In this document: in pieces, positions 47,821 through 55,436 of the stretch
Layout: each line of letters starts with the position of its first letter
Position numbering within the stretch: position 1 is the first letter of the stretch
Assembly (NCBI GenBank): GCA_963763135.1
Contig: CAVXNJ010000009.1
Coordinates: 248,001-312,000, forward strand
Direction: 5' to 3'
Source of the DNA: JANMZO01 sp963763135
Lineage (GTDB): Bacteria; Actinomycetota; Acidimicrobiia; Acidimicrobiales; JANYDT01
DNA length: 64,000 nucleotides
Notes under the pieces: generated by a model
Database searches by the model: none
What the model saw: the letters and a program-made list of their open reading frames with translations, nothing else
What the model was told of the DNA's origin: nothing
Position numbers and translations under genes: made by a program

Positions 47821-48443
47821 TGCCCACGGCATTTGTCCCCACCGTCATCGAGTCGACCAGCCGTGGAGAGCGGGCCTACGACCTCTACAGCCGGATGCTC
47901 GGCGACCACATCATCTTCCTGTCGACGCCGCTCGACGAAACCGTAGCCAACTTGATATGCGCGCAGATGCTGTTTCTGGAATCCGTTGACAGCGAGCGCG
48001 ACATCAATCTGTACATCAACTCACCTGGTGGTGATGTCGTGGGGCTACTGGCGATCTACGACACGATGCGTTTCGTCCGCAACGACATCTCCACCATCTG
48101 TTTCGGTCAGGCGGCATCGGCTGCGGCGATTCTCCTTGCGGCTGGGACGCCGGGCAAGAGGTATGCCCTCCCGAACTCTCGAATTCTTCTGCATCAGCCG
48201 TCTTCGGGCGCCGGGGGCCAGGTTTCCGACATCGAGATTCAGGCGAAGGAGATCGCTCGGTTGCGGGCGAACCTTGAAGACATTCTGAGCCGTCATACCG
48301 GCCGGGCCGCCGAGAAACTCCGTTCTGACATGGAACGCGACCTGATTCTTTCGCCCACCGAAGCCCGGGCCTACGGGGTAATCGATGACATCGTGTACAG
48401 CCGGACGGTGCCCGAGGGTGAGGTGGCCCGCCCATCCAGGTGA
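47820..48443 (+). CDS. clpP2: ClpP2 protease subunit
   Basis: 207-residue ClpP with the classic N-terminus STSRGERAYDLYSRML and intact triad: Ser in FGQAASAAAILLAAG, His in RILLHQPSSG and Asp in SDMERDLILSP. LYINSPGGDVVGLLAIYDTM matches other ClpP2. Translationally coupled to clpP1 through a TGATG overlap, giving equal subunit supply for the ClpP1P2 tetradecamer. No clpX or tig gene follows, unlike the common actinobacterial order, so this may be an accessory pair or a rearranged main pair. Confidence 0.95.
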   Translation: MPTAFVPTVIESTSRGERAYDLYSRMLGDHIIFLSTPLDETVANLICAQMLFLESVDSERDINLYINSPGGDVVGLLAIYDTMRFVRNDISTICFGQAASAAAILLAAGTPGKRYALPNSRILLHQPSSGAGGQVSDIEIQAKEIARLRANLEDILSRHTGRAAEKLRSDMERDLILSPTEARAYGVIDDIVYSRTVPEGEVARPSR

Positions 48444-48536
48444 CCGTGGGCACATCTCACCAAGTTCTTATGTTGACACTGGTTAACTCGCGGGCTACGA
48501 ACTGCACCCGTCCGGGTGGGTACAACCGGGAGAGCC

Positions 48537-49433
48537 GTGAACGAAAAGAACAGTGTCAAGGAAGCTGGCAACTCCGGAAAGAGTCGTCGGGTTCGCTACG
48601 TGATCGCCGGGGCGGGTCTGCTCGTAGTGGCGCTCGTTGGTGGGCCCTGGGTGTACATCAACCTGATCAAAGACGATGCTCCGGAGAAGCTGACGGTCGA
48701 CGCGCTCGGGACGCTGGCGCCTACTTCTGACACCGCACCCACTTCTGACACCTCGGATTCTTCGGCCGACGACTCGGCCATTGAATCAACCGTCGCGCCA
48801 GACGCCAGTGTGGCCGATGGAGCGGTTGACTCGACACCGCTCGACAGCACTGCCTCGGTGGAGACCACGGTCGCTGGCGGAACGGATGTCGCAGCGGGGG
48901 CGGTTTCCAATGATCTGACAGGTTCCTGGGCGGTGACCCAACCGAGCACGGCCGGCTACCGGGTCAAGGAGATCCTGTTCGGTCAATCGACGGAAGGGGT
49001 GGGCCGTACCACGGACGTGACCGGCACCATCGTCATCAGCGGAACCTCGCTGACGGAAGGGAAATTCAGCGTCGATCTGACCACGTTGAAAAGCGATGCC
49101 GATCGCCGCGACAGCCAGGTGCAGAATCGTCTCCTCGAGACCGCGACGCATCCGACCGCGACCTTCACGGTCAAAGGACCGGTCACCCTTCCGGCGACGC
49201 CGGCCGTCGATGACACGGTGACGGTCGACGTTCCGGGAACGCTCAACCTTCACGGGGTCGACAAAGAGCTGACGTTCTCGCTCACCGTCAAGCGGACCGC
49301 GGCGGGATTTCAGGTCGCCGGCAGCACGGACATCGTGTTCGCCGACTTCGGAATCGAAGACCCGTCGAACCCCGCGGTGCAGACGGAGAACCACGGCCTC
49401 CTGGAGCTGGCCATGACCTTCGCCAAAGCCTGA
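48537..49433 (+). CDS. Membrane-anchored YceI-family lipid/isoprenoid-binding protein
   Basis: 298-residue protein. A single N-terminal membrane anchor (YVIAGAGLLVVALVGGPWVYI, about 22-42) is followed by a Ser/Thr/Asp-rich linker (about 55-130) and a C-terminal YceI lipocalin-like domain (about 130-298; KFSVDLTTLKSDADRRDSQVQNRLL, LNLHGVDKELTFSL). YceI proteins bind polyisoprenoid-type lipids outside the cytoplasm. The linker contains an in-frame repeat of T-S-D-T. GTG 48537 has GGGAG close upstream; the frame begins earlier at 48516. A strong terminator follows. Confidence 0.9.
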   Translation: MNEKNSVKEAGNSGKSRRVRYVIAGAGLLVVALVGGPWVYINLIKDDAPEKLTVDALGTLAPTSDTAPTSDTSDSSADDSAIESTVAPDASVADGAVDSTPLDSTASVETTVAGGTDVAAGAVSNDLTGSWAVTQPSTAGYRVKEILFGQSTEGVGRTTDVTGTIVISGTSLTEGKFSVDLTTLKSDADRRDSQVQNRLLETATHPTATFTVKGPVTLPATPAVDDTVTVDVPGTLNLHGVDKELTFSLTVKRTAAGFQVAGSTDIVFADFGIEDPSNPAVQTENHGLLELAMTFAKA

Positions 49434-49459
49434 CCTCGGGCAACATCTCAATCGGCCTA

Positions 49460-49495
49460 GTGAGCCCCGGGTGTCTGTTGACACCCGGGGCTCAC
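49460..49495. terminator. 16-bp-stem hairpin after YceI gene
   Basis: GTGAGCCCCGGGTGTC pairs perfectly with its complement around TGTT, 26 bases past the stop. Confidence 0.85.
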
Positions 49496-49579
49496 TGCAT
49501 CCAGTGACATCGTGATATCAGGTCACTTGACATTGTTCGAATTATCAGGCACCTTGAGACAACCCACAAAGGAGTCGAG

Positions 49580-50413
49580 ATGGCTGAGCGCAGCGAAACG
49601 GAAACCGTGGCCTACGAGGTGGTCGACCGGATCGCGTGGGTTCGCTTCAATCGTCCGGAGAAGCGCAATTGCATGAGTCCGAAGTTGAACCGCCAGATGA
49701 TGCGCGTCCTCGACGAGCTGGAATTCCGCGATGACGTCGGTGTGTTGGTCCTCACGGGGGAAGGTACATCGTGGACGGCCGGAATGGACCTCAAGGAGTA
49801 CTTCCGCGAAACCGAAGCGTTGGGCCTGGTCGGCGTACGAACCGCTCAACGCGAAGCGTATGGCTGGTGGCGACGCCTCCGGTGGTATCAGAAGCCGACG
49901 ATCGCGATGGTCAACGGTTGGTGCTTTGGTGGCGGTTACGGCCCGTTGTTCGCCTGCGACCTGGCCTTTGCTGCTCATGAGGCCCAGTTCGGGCTCTCGG
50001 AGATCAACTGGGGCATCCTTCCCGGTGGAGGAGCGTCGAAGGTGATCTCCGAACTCACGTCGTTCCGGCGGGCGATGTATCACGCCATGACCGGTGAGAA
50101 CATAGACGGCAAGACGGCCGCTGAGTGGGGCCTGGTCAACGAGTCGTGGCCGGCCGACGGTCTCCGCGAGCGGGTTGTCGAAGTCGCCCGGGTGCTACTT
50201 GCGAAGAATCCCGTCGCGCTCAAAGCTACGAAGGACGCGGTTCGTCGGGTGCGGGAGATGTCCTACGACAACGCCGAGGACTATCTCGTTCGTACGCAGG
50301 AAGCGGCCAACTCATTCGACAACGAAGGGCGCAAAGAAGGTATTCGCCAGTTCATTGATGACAAGAGTTACAAGCCCGGACTCGGCGCCTACCAACCGAC
50401 GACGAACTCCTGA
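49580..50413 (+). CDS. ech: p-Hydroxycinnamoyl-CoA hydratase/lyase (feruloyl-CoA type)
   Basis: 277-residue crotonase. It carries the segments that mark hydroxycinnamoyl-CoA hydratase-lyases: WTAGMDLKEYFRE (about 70-82), QKPTIAMVNGWCFGGGYGP (about 106-124), FGLSEINWGI with the catalytic Glu (about 139-148) and the ending DDKSYKPGLGAY. These enzymes hydrate feruloyl- or coumaroyl-CoA and split it to vanillin or 4-hydroxybenzaldehyde plus acetyl-CoA, in lignin-phenol use. AAAGGAG six bases before ATG 49580. No feruloyl-CoA synthetase or vanillin dehydrogenase is adjacent, so partners must lie elsewhere. Closest family judged from memory of these motifs, not a search. Confidence 0.88.
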   Translation: MAERSETETVAYEVVDRIAWVRFNRPEKRNCMSPKLNRQMMRVLDELEFRDDVGVLVLTGEGTSWTAGMDLKEYFRETEALGLVGVRTAQREAYGWWRRLRWYQKPTIAMVNGWCFGGGYGPLFACDLAFAAHEAQFGLSEINWGILPGGGASKVISELTSFRRAMYHAMTGENIDGKTAAEWGLVNESWPADGLRERVVEVARVLLAKNPVALKATKDAVRRVREMSYDNAEDYLVRTQEAANSFDNEGRKEGIRQFIDDKSYKPGLGAYQPTTNS

Positions 50414-50423
50414 CGGTGAGGCT

Positions 50424-50472
50424 GCTCCGGAGTCGAAAACTCTCACCGAAAGAGAGTTTTCGACTCCGGAGC
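50424..50472. repeat. Dispersed palindromic element, copy 3 (perfect hairpin)
   Basis: 49 bp with 21-bp perfect arms, beginning GCTCCGGAGTCGAAAA and ending TTTTCGACTCCGGAGC around ACCGAAA. It lies between the convergent ech and haem-membrane-protein genes, where it could also end transcription both ways. Confidence 0.9.
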
Positions 50473-50487
50473 AAAGACAACGAGTCG

Positions 50488-51048
50488 TCATGCTGCCTCG
50501 GTGGCGGGGAGAGACCGAGTCCGACGTTTGGCCATGACTCCGAAGATGCGGATGGCGAGCGGATAGACCACGAGACCGGTGAGCACCACGAGAAGGCCCT
50601 TGAACAGCGGTGCCTGCTGATCGGACCCGCTCTGGAAGGCGTGCAGGCCGGTGAGGACTACGGCCGGCAGCGAGAGGAGGTGTATGGCCCGCCAGACGCG
50701 CCGCTTGAACCGGAGTCGCGGCCACGAGGTCAGCACGACGACGGCGAACAGATACGTTGCGACGATGCCGTACGCAATCGGCAGCGTCCCGCTCGTGATC
50801 GCGCCCGGTACGAGGGCCTGGGTTACCGTGAACCCGGCGTCGCTGTCCATCAGAACGGCCACGATGTGCAGGATCATGAAGGCGAGGGCGGAACCGCCGA
50901 GCCAGTTGTGGAGGTCGAGCCACCAGGCTGGTCGGAGCCGGTGTCCGGTGTTGCGGGCGGAGAATTTGAGTCCCCACAGTACGGACGCCACCGCGAGCAC
51001 CGTGGCGACGATGCCGGTCGAGCGTGTGATGTACCACCACCAGTTCAT
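50488..51048 (-). CDS. Ferric reductase-like haem membrane protein
   Basis: 186-residue membrane protein with about six hydrophobic segments. Paired histidines on two helices fit the two b-haem ligands of the ferric reductase-like domain: WLDLHNWLGGSALAFMILH and RAIHLLSLPAVVLTGLH. ATG 51048 with AGGA upstream fits the hydrophobic start (MNWWWYITRSTG); the frame extends further upstream inside the neighbouring gene. Encoded 43 bases after an exported FMN-binding protein on the same strand, it probably passes electrons across the membrane to that flavin. No NAD(P)H-binding domain is attached, so the electron donor is unknown. Confidence 0.88.
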   Translation of the reverse strand: MNWWWYITRSTGIVATVLAVASVLWGLKFSARNTGHRLRPAWWLDLHNWLGGSALAFMILHIVAVLMDSDAGFTVTQALVPGAITSGTLPIAYGIVATYLFAVVVLTSWPRLRFKRRVWRAIHLLSLPAVVLTGLHAFQSGSDQQAPLFKGLLVVLTGLVVYPLAIRIFGVMAKRRTRSLPATEAA

Positions 51049-51091
51049 GTCATTCCTGCTTTCAGGTAGATGTCCGAGGAAGTACCGGAGG

Positions 51092-51706
51092 TCAGGCCGA
51101 GGCGAGGGCGCCGGCGGCGATGGCCTGATCAATCGCGTTCTGCAACGAGACCTTGTAGCTGTCGGTGGTGTAGGTGGCACCGGAGACGTTGTCGATGTCG
51201 GAGCTCTGAGCGGTCAGCACTTCGCTCTTGAGAACGGGGATCGCTCGATTGTTGATGCTCACACTTTTTGGCTTGCTGTTCGGGGTCTGCAGCGCCACGA
51301 CGTTCGTGATTCTTCCGGCCGAAGTGGTGATCTTCACCTGGACCGGTCCCCATTTGTTCGTATCGACGGCACCGGTATAGGTCTTGGTTGCGGTGGTGGC
51401 CGCGGTCTTCGCTGTGGTTGCGGTGGAGACCGTTGTGGCGGCATCGGCTCGGTCGGCGTTGGCGAACGCTGCGGTCAAACCGGTCGTAGCGGCCAGGCTC
51501 AACGTCAGAGCGGCGATGCGGCTGCCTTTTGCGGCATGACGACGCTTGCGGGTAGTCGTCGCCGCCATGGCGCCGTTTGTGGCGGCGTGTGTGGTGCCGT
51601 GTGTGGTGCCGGCGCCCCGAGAGGTCGGAGCGGTCCGGGTGGCCCGTGGGGGTCGGATGCGGCTCGTAGGAGGGGCGGGGCTCGGGTTGTTGATGATGGT
51701 TTCCAT
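51092..51706 (-). CDS. Exported FMN-binding (flavinylated) protein
   Basis: 204-residue protein with a long Arg/Thr/Pro-rich N-terminal part, a hydrophobic export segment (IAALTLSLAATTGLTAAFA, about 63-81), an Ala/Thr-rich spacer and a C-terminal FMN_bind domain (about 108-200). SGATYTTDSY carries the threonine that ApbE-type transferases link to FMN in this family. Two initiation sites are possible (51706 or 51568), as the first 46 residues are unusual for a signal peptide. Paired with the haem membrane protein downstream, it looks like a small extracytoplasmic electron-transfer unit. No apbE gene is in the window. Confidence 0.87.
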   Translation of the reverse strand: METIINNPSPAPPTSRIRPPRATRTAPTSRGAGTTHGTTHAATNGAMAATTTRKRRHAAKGSRIAALTLSLAATTGLTAAFANADRADAATTVSTATTAKTAATTATKTYTGAVDTNKWGPVQVKITTSAGRITNVVALQTPNSKPKSVSINNRAIPVLKSEVLTAQSSDIDNVSGATYTTDSYKVSLQNAIDQAIAAGALASA

Positions 51707-51812
51707 GCCACGTAGTTGACGGCATGGGCGAAAGAGGACGTTTAACCCCCGGTTGGAGTTCGGTGAGTCGGTTTTCGCTGCCCGGGACCGACCCTGAACG
51801 GGCGTCGACCGG

Positions 51813-52334
51813 CTATCCGGCGCAAGCGGAACAGAGACCGGTAATCGAGAAATGCGCCAGGTCGGCGCGAAATCCGGACGCCGTCTCGATATTTCGGGCG
51901 ATCGAGCGGGTCAGGGCGCTCGATAGAGGGGCCGAGTGCCCGCAGCGGCGGCAGACGAGGTGGGCGTGAGTGTCGTCGGCAAAATGGTAAACGGCGGGAC
52001 CGTGACCGAGGTGTACGTGAATGAGAACACCCATCTCCTCAAGGTGTTCCAGTGTGCGGTAAATCGTGCTCACCGCCACGTCGGGGTGCACCTGTTGCAC
52101 CCGTACGGCGAGGTCCTCGGCGGTCGGATGATCGCCCGCGGCCATCAACGCAGCGAGCACGGCTCGACGTGGAGCGGTTATCCGCCCGCCGGCGTCTCGG
52201 AGCTTCTGCAGGATTTCTGCCGACCGGGAATCGTGGTTCACCCGATCATGATCGGGATGCGGCACTTTGGACGGGACGGGTACCTCGGACCCGCTCGCAC
52301 CCACTGAGGGTCGACGTCGAGAAGCCGTCGCCAT
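51813..52334 (-). CDS. zur: Fur-family regulator, probably Zur
   Basis: 173-residue Fur-family repressor. The winged helix shows GGRITAPRRAVLAALMAAGDHPTAEDLAVRV and DVAVSTIYRTLEHLEEMGV (recognition helix). The dimerisation part has YHFADDTHAHLVCRRCGHSAPLSS and ends CSACAG, giving two CxxC pairs for structural zinc. It directly follows znuB (two-base gap) in a zinc/manganese ABC operon, so a zinc sensor is the best reading. The frame extends 82 codons further upstream into znuB; ATG 52334 is chosen because it begins just after the znuB stop. It would repress znuACB when zinc is replete. Confidence 0.9.
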   Translation of the reverse strand: MATASRRRPSVGASGSEVPVPSKVPHPDHDRVNHDSRSAEILQKLRDAGGRITAPRRAVLAALMAAGDHPTAEDLAVRVQQVHPDVAVSTIYRTLEHLEEMGVLIHVHLGHGPAVYHFADDTHAHLVCRRCGHSAPLSSALTRSIARNIETASGFRADLAHFSITGLCSACAG

Positions 52335-52336
52335 GC

Positions 52337-53248
52337 TCAGGCAAGCTCGGCGCTGGGACGTGGTGCGTTTCCGGGCACCGGCGAGAGAGCGGTGTCGGAG
52401 CTGTGGTGATCGTCGAGGCCGGCGGCGCGGCGAAGCCCGCGTGTTCCGGTCACCGCAAACACCACGACAAAGACAAAGAACCCGACTAGCACGATGGTTG
52501 CTCCCGGCGACACATCGAGATGGTAACTGAGGTACATGCCCACCAGTCCGGATAGGCCACCGATCAGTGTCGACAGCCACAGCATCTTCGCAAAGCTGTT
52601 CGTGAGCATGCGAGCGATCACCGCAGGTACCACCAGCGCTGCGGCGATCAAGGTAACGCCGAGTACCTTCATCGAAGAGAGGATCGCAAAGCTCAGCAGC
52701 AACATCAACAGCGCATCGATCCGGGCGACGTTCACGCCCGACACTTCGGCGACCTCGGGGTCAAACGTCGTGAACAGCAACTTGCGGTAGAACCCGACGA
52801 CGATCGCCACCGTGATCAGGGTGACAGCGATGACGATCAGCATGTCGCTTTGTGAGACGCCGAGCACGCTCCCGAACACCGTGGCCTCGATGCTGCGTTT
52901 GACCCGGCTGTAAAAGCCGAGAAGGGCGATGCCGAACGCAAAACTGGCGGTCGTGATCACACCGATCGCGGCATCGGATCCGATGATGCGCCGGCGGCTG
53001 ACCTTGCCGATCGCAAGACCCGAGCCGAGACCCCAGAGACCCGCGCCGATGTAAAAGTTGAGTGAGAGTGCGGCGCAAATCGCAGCACCCCCGAAAATGG
53101 CATGGCTGAGTCCGTGACCGATGTAACTCATTCCCCGAAGGGTGACAAAGACGCCGAGCAAGCCGCACAGTGCGCCGGCGAACGTACAGACGACCAGAGC
53201 GTGGCGAAGAAAACCGAACTGAAAAGGTTCGAGCAGAACATGCATCAT
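52337..53248 (-). CDS. znuB: Zn/Mn ABC transporter permease (ZnuB-like)
   Basis: 303-residue ABC-3 family membrane protein with eight or nine hydrophobic segments. Family-specific stretches are GMSYIGHGLSHAIFGGAAI near residue 40 and the TTFDPEVAEVSGV region preceding the last helices. It forms the channel for Zn2+ or Mn2+ import. Its start overlaps the ATPase stop by four bases and its stop is two bases from zur. The metal is inferred from the downstream Fur-type regulator; permease sequence alone does not separate Zn from Mn. Confidence 0.93.
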   Translation of the reverse strand: MMHVLLEPFQFGFLRHALVVCTFAGALCGLLGVFVTLRGMSYIGHGLSHAIFGGAAICAALSLNFYIGAGLWGLGSGLAIGKVSRRRIIGSDAAIGVITTASFAFGIALLGFYSRVKRSIEATVFGSVLGVSQSDMLIVIAVTLITVAIVVGFYRKLLFTTFDPEVAEVSGVNVARIDALLMLLLSFAILSSMKVLGVTLIAAALVVPAVIARMLTNSFAKMLWLSTLIGGLSGLVGMYLSYHLDVSPGATIVLVGFFVFVVVFAVTGTRGLRRAAGLDDHHSSDTALSPVPGNAPRPSAELA

Positions 53249-54039
53249 GACGCCCGGCTCTCATACGTCAGCCCGCCGAATGACGGCGAGCCGGTTCGAC
53301 GGTCGATGACGAGCGGCATACCGGCGTGGTCGAGTACATCCATCGGCGCTCCGTAGACGGTTTCCAGAATCTCGGGGGTAAGGACCTCTTTGGGGGTCCC
53401 GCGGCCGGCGATGCGTACGTTCAGACACAACAGGGCCGGCAAGTGGGCGGCAATCCCGTTCAGGTCGTGGGTTGACAGCACGATGGCGAGGCCCTCCTGG
53501 TGAAGGTCGCCCAGTAGGTGGAGTACCTCGTGGCGTGTTTTCACGTCGACCCCCGACGTCGGCTCGTCCATGAACAGAATCTGCGGCTTGCCGAGAAGCG
53601 CCCGCGCAATGAACACGCGCTGTTGCTGGCCTCCGGAGAGTTCACGGATGTGCCGATGACCGAGGTTTCCTATGCCGAGCCGTTCAAGAATTTCGGCGAC
53701 CTCGCGCTTTTCTCCCGGGCTGGCCCACGGCCATCGACGACCGTCGGTTCGGGCCATCAGCACCACTTCGGCGACGGTCACCGGAAAGTTCCAGTTGACC
53801 GTTTCCACCTGTGGCACGTAGCCAAGTCGTACGTCGGTACGGCGCTTCACGATGCCGTGGCTCGGTTGGATGGCCCCGAGCATCATCCTCAGCAGCGTCG
53901 TTTTTCCCGAGCCCGAGGGACCGACGATTCCGAGCATGTCGCCTTCGTTGACGTCGAGATCGATGTCGAGCAGCACCGGCCGCTCGCCGTAGGTGTGTGA
54001 CACATGCTCGATGTGTATCAATGGAATGGAACTACTCAT
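53245..54039 (-). CDS. znuC: Zn/Mn ABC transporter ATPase (ZnuC-like)
   Basis: 264-residue ABC ATPase. Walker A GPSGSGKTTLL is at about 39-49, Q-loop region GYVPQVETVNW, signature ELSGGQQQRVFIARAL, Walker B QILFMDEPTSGVD and the switch His in VLSTHDLNG. The sequence VNWNFPVTVAEVVLMAR is characteristic of the metal (Znu/Mnt/Sit) group. It overlaps znuA by four bases upstream and znuB by four bases downstream, so the operon is tightly coupled. Confidence 0.94.
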   Translation of the reverse strand: MSSSIPLIHIEHVSHTYGERPVLLDIDLDVNEGDMLGIVGPSGSGKTTLLRMMLGAIQPSHGIVKRRTDVRLGYVPQVETVNWNFPVTVAEVVLMARTDGRRWPWASPGEKREVAEILERLGIGNLGHRHIRELSGGQQQRVFIARALLGKPQILFMDEPTSGVDVKTRHEVLHLLGDLHQEGLAIVLSTHDLNGIAAHLPALLCLNVRIAGRGTPKEVLTPEILETVYGAPMDVLDHAGMPLVIDRRTGSPSFGGLTYESRAS

Positions 54040-55232
54040 TGGGGATAGTCCGCCTTGTCTTTCACAACATCGGTGGCGTCGAACGACTCGAGGCCGCTCG
54101 GGTCGCCCTTCAGACTCTTTACAAGGGTGACAAAGTCGAACTTCATCAACCCGAGATACGAATGATCGGGGTCGCCGGGTCCACCGGGAAGGTCATCGTC
54201 GCGAAGCGTGTCCACGTAACTCACCCCAGCTTCTTTTCCTATCTGCTCGAGGACCGGGCTCGGGAATACTTCGGAGCCGAAGATCGCCGGGACGCCTTCG
54301 GCCTTGATTTGTTTGATGAGGTCGGCGACCTCCCTCGGGGTGGGCTCTTCGAAATCCGACACCTGAATGGCCCCGATGACCTTCCAGCCGTAGTAGGCGG
54401 AAAAGTACGCATAGGCGTCGTGGTACGTGAGCAGTTTGCGGTTCTTGGCGGGGACGGTGGCGCTGGCCGTTCTGAATGCCGTGTCGAGTTTGTCTACCTT
54501 CGCCGTGAATGCCGCCGCGTTCGCCCTGTAGTAGTCGGCGTTGGCCGGATCCGCCTTGGCCATGACGCTGCCGACGATCACTGCGTAGCACCTTGCCATC
54601 GGAGGGTTCGTCCACAGGTGCGGATTGGGTTTTCCGCCGTCGCGGGGAAACGAGAAGTCGTAGATGTATTCGTCGGGGCTGATCACGAGGGAGCCGAGCT
54701 CAACGATCTGCGCCCTCGACGCCTTGTTCTGCTCAGCCAGTTCCCGGGTGGGGTCCTCCAGCGAAAGGCCGTTTGTGAAAATGATGTCGGCCTTGGAGAA
54801 CCGCTCGGCCACGCTCGGCTTCGGCTCATATGTATGGCTGTTGGTACCTTCTGGAACGATTCCATACACGTCGGCTTTGTCACCGGCGATGTTGCCTGCG
54901 ATAGAGGTGATCGGGGCCACGGTGCTGTTGATCTGAAGTCGGCCGTTCGCCGGTCCGGTCCGATCTTCCCCGGCCGATGACGCTTCGGTCGGGCAGGTGA
55001 AGTTGGCGTTTTTCTCTATCGCTTGCGCGGTTTCCGGGTCTCCTCCGTCATCGACGGAGGCAACAGAAGTCTCGGAAGACGAAGGAGTTGTCTGGTTCGT
55101 CGAGCCGTCGGTTGACGCGACCGCAACGGTGGTGTCGGAAATCGTTTCCGACGAACTGCAAGAGCCGAGGAGCAGCAGTGATCCGACAAACATGGCGGAG
55201 ACGGAACTGGCAACCTTGCGCATCCGGTCCAC
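54036..55232 (-). CDS. znuA: Zn/Mn-binding lipoprotein (ZnuA-like)
   Basis: 398-residue cluster A-I solute-binding lipoprotein. Lipobox LLLLGSC at about residues 19-25, then an acidic Ser/Thr-rich linker to about 75. Metal ligands of the fold are visible: His in GTNSHTYEPKPS, His in KPNPHLWTNPP, His in LLTYHDAYAYFSAYYGW and an acidic ligand near SYVDTLRDDDLPG. A His-rich loop typical of many ZnuA proteins is missing; a short acidic GDPDHS is present instead. The start is GTG 55232 or ATG 55223. First gene of the operon znuA-znuC-znuB-zur; I did not find a confident Zur box in the 204 bases upstream. Confidence 0.92.
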   Translation of the reverse strand: MDRMRKVASSVSAMFVGSLLLLGSCSSSETISDTTVAVASTDGSTNQTTPSSSETSVASVDDGGDPETAQAIEKNANFTCPTEASSAGEDRTGPANGRLQINSTVAPITSIAGNIAGDKADVYGIVPEGTNSHTYEPKPSVAERFSKADIIFTNGLSLEDPTRELAEQNKASRAQIVELGSLVISPDEYIYDFSFPRDGGKPNPHLWTNPPMARCYAVIVGSVMAKADPANADYYRANAAAFTAKVDKLDTAFRTASATVPAKNRKLLTYHDAYAYFSAYYGWKVIGAIQVSDFEEPTPREVADLIKQIKAEGVPAIFGSEVFPSPVLEQIGKEAGVSYVDTLRDDDLPGGPGDPDHSYLGLMKFDFVTLVKSLKGDPSGLESFDATDVVKDKADYPQ

Positions 55233-55436
55233 GGTACTGCGTGCAGTTTGCTACTGATAACTGATTGCAACAATCGGCGATCCCTCAGGTGATGAAGGCA
55301 GTGGCCGAGCCGCGGCAACGAAAAGCAAGCTACCGTCGGATGGATCGTTATCGTTAGCGGGCTGAAGCTGTGCGTGTCGCTACAGTCGGTGGCGTGAAGC
55401 ACGTGACCCCCACGCCGTGTCGGAAGAATCCAAACC

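Noticed and set aside
55240..55300. Possible Zur box (CTGATAACTGAT region) upstream of znuA
   Set aside because: The dyad is too imperfect to call by eye; only the outer TTGC/GCAA bases pair.
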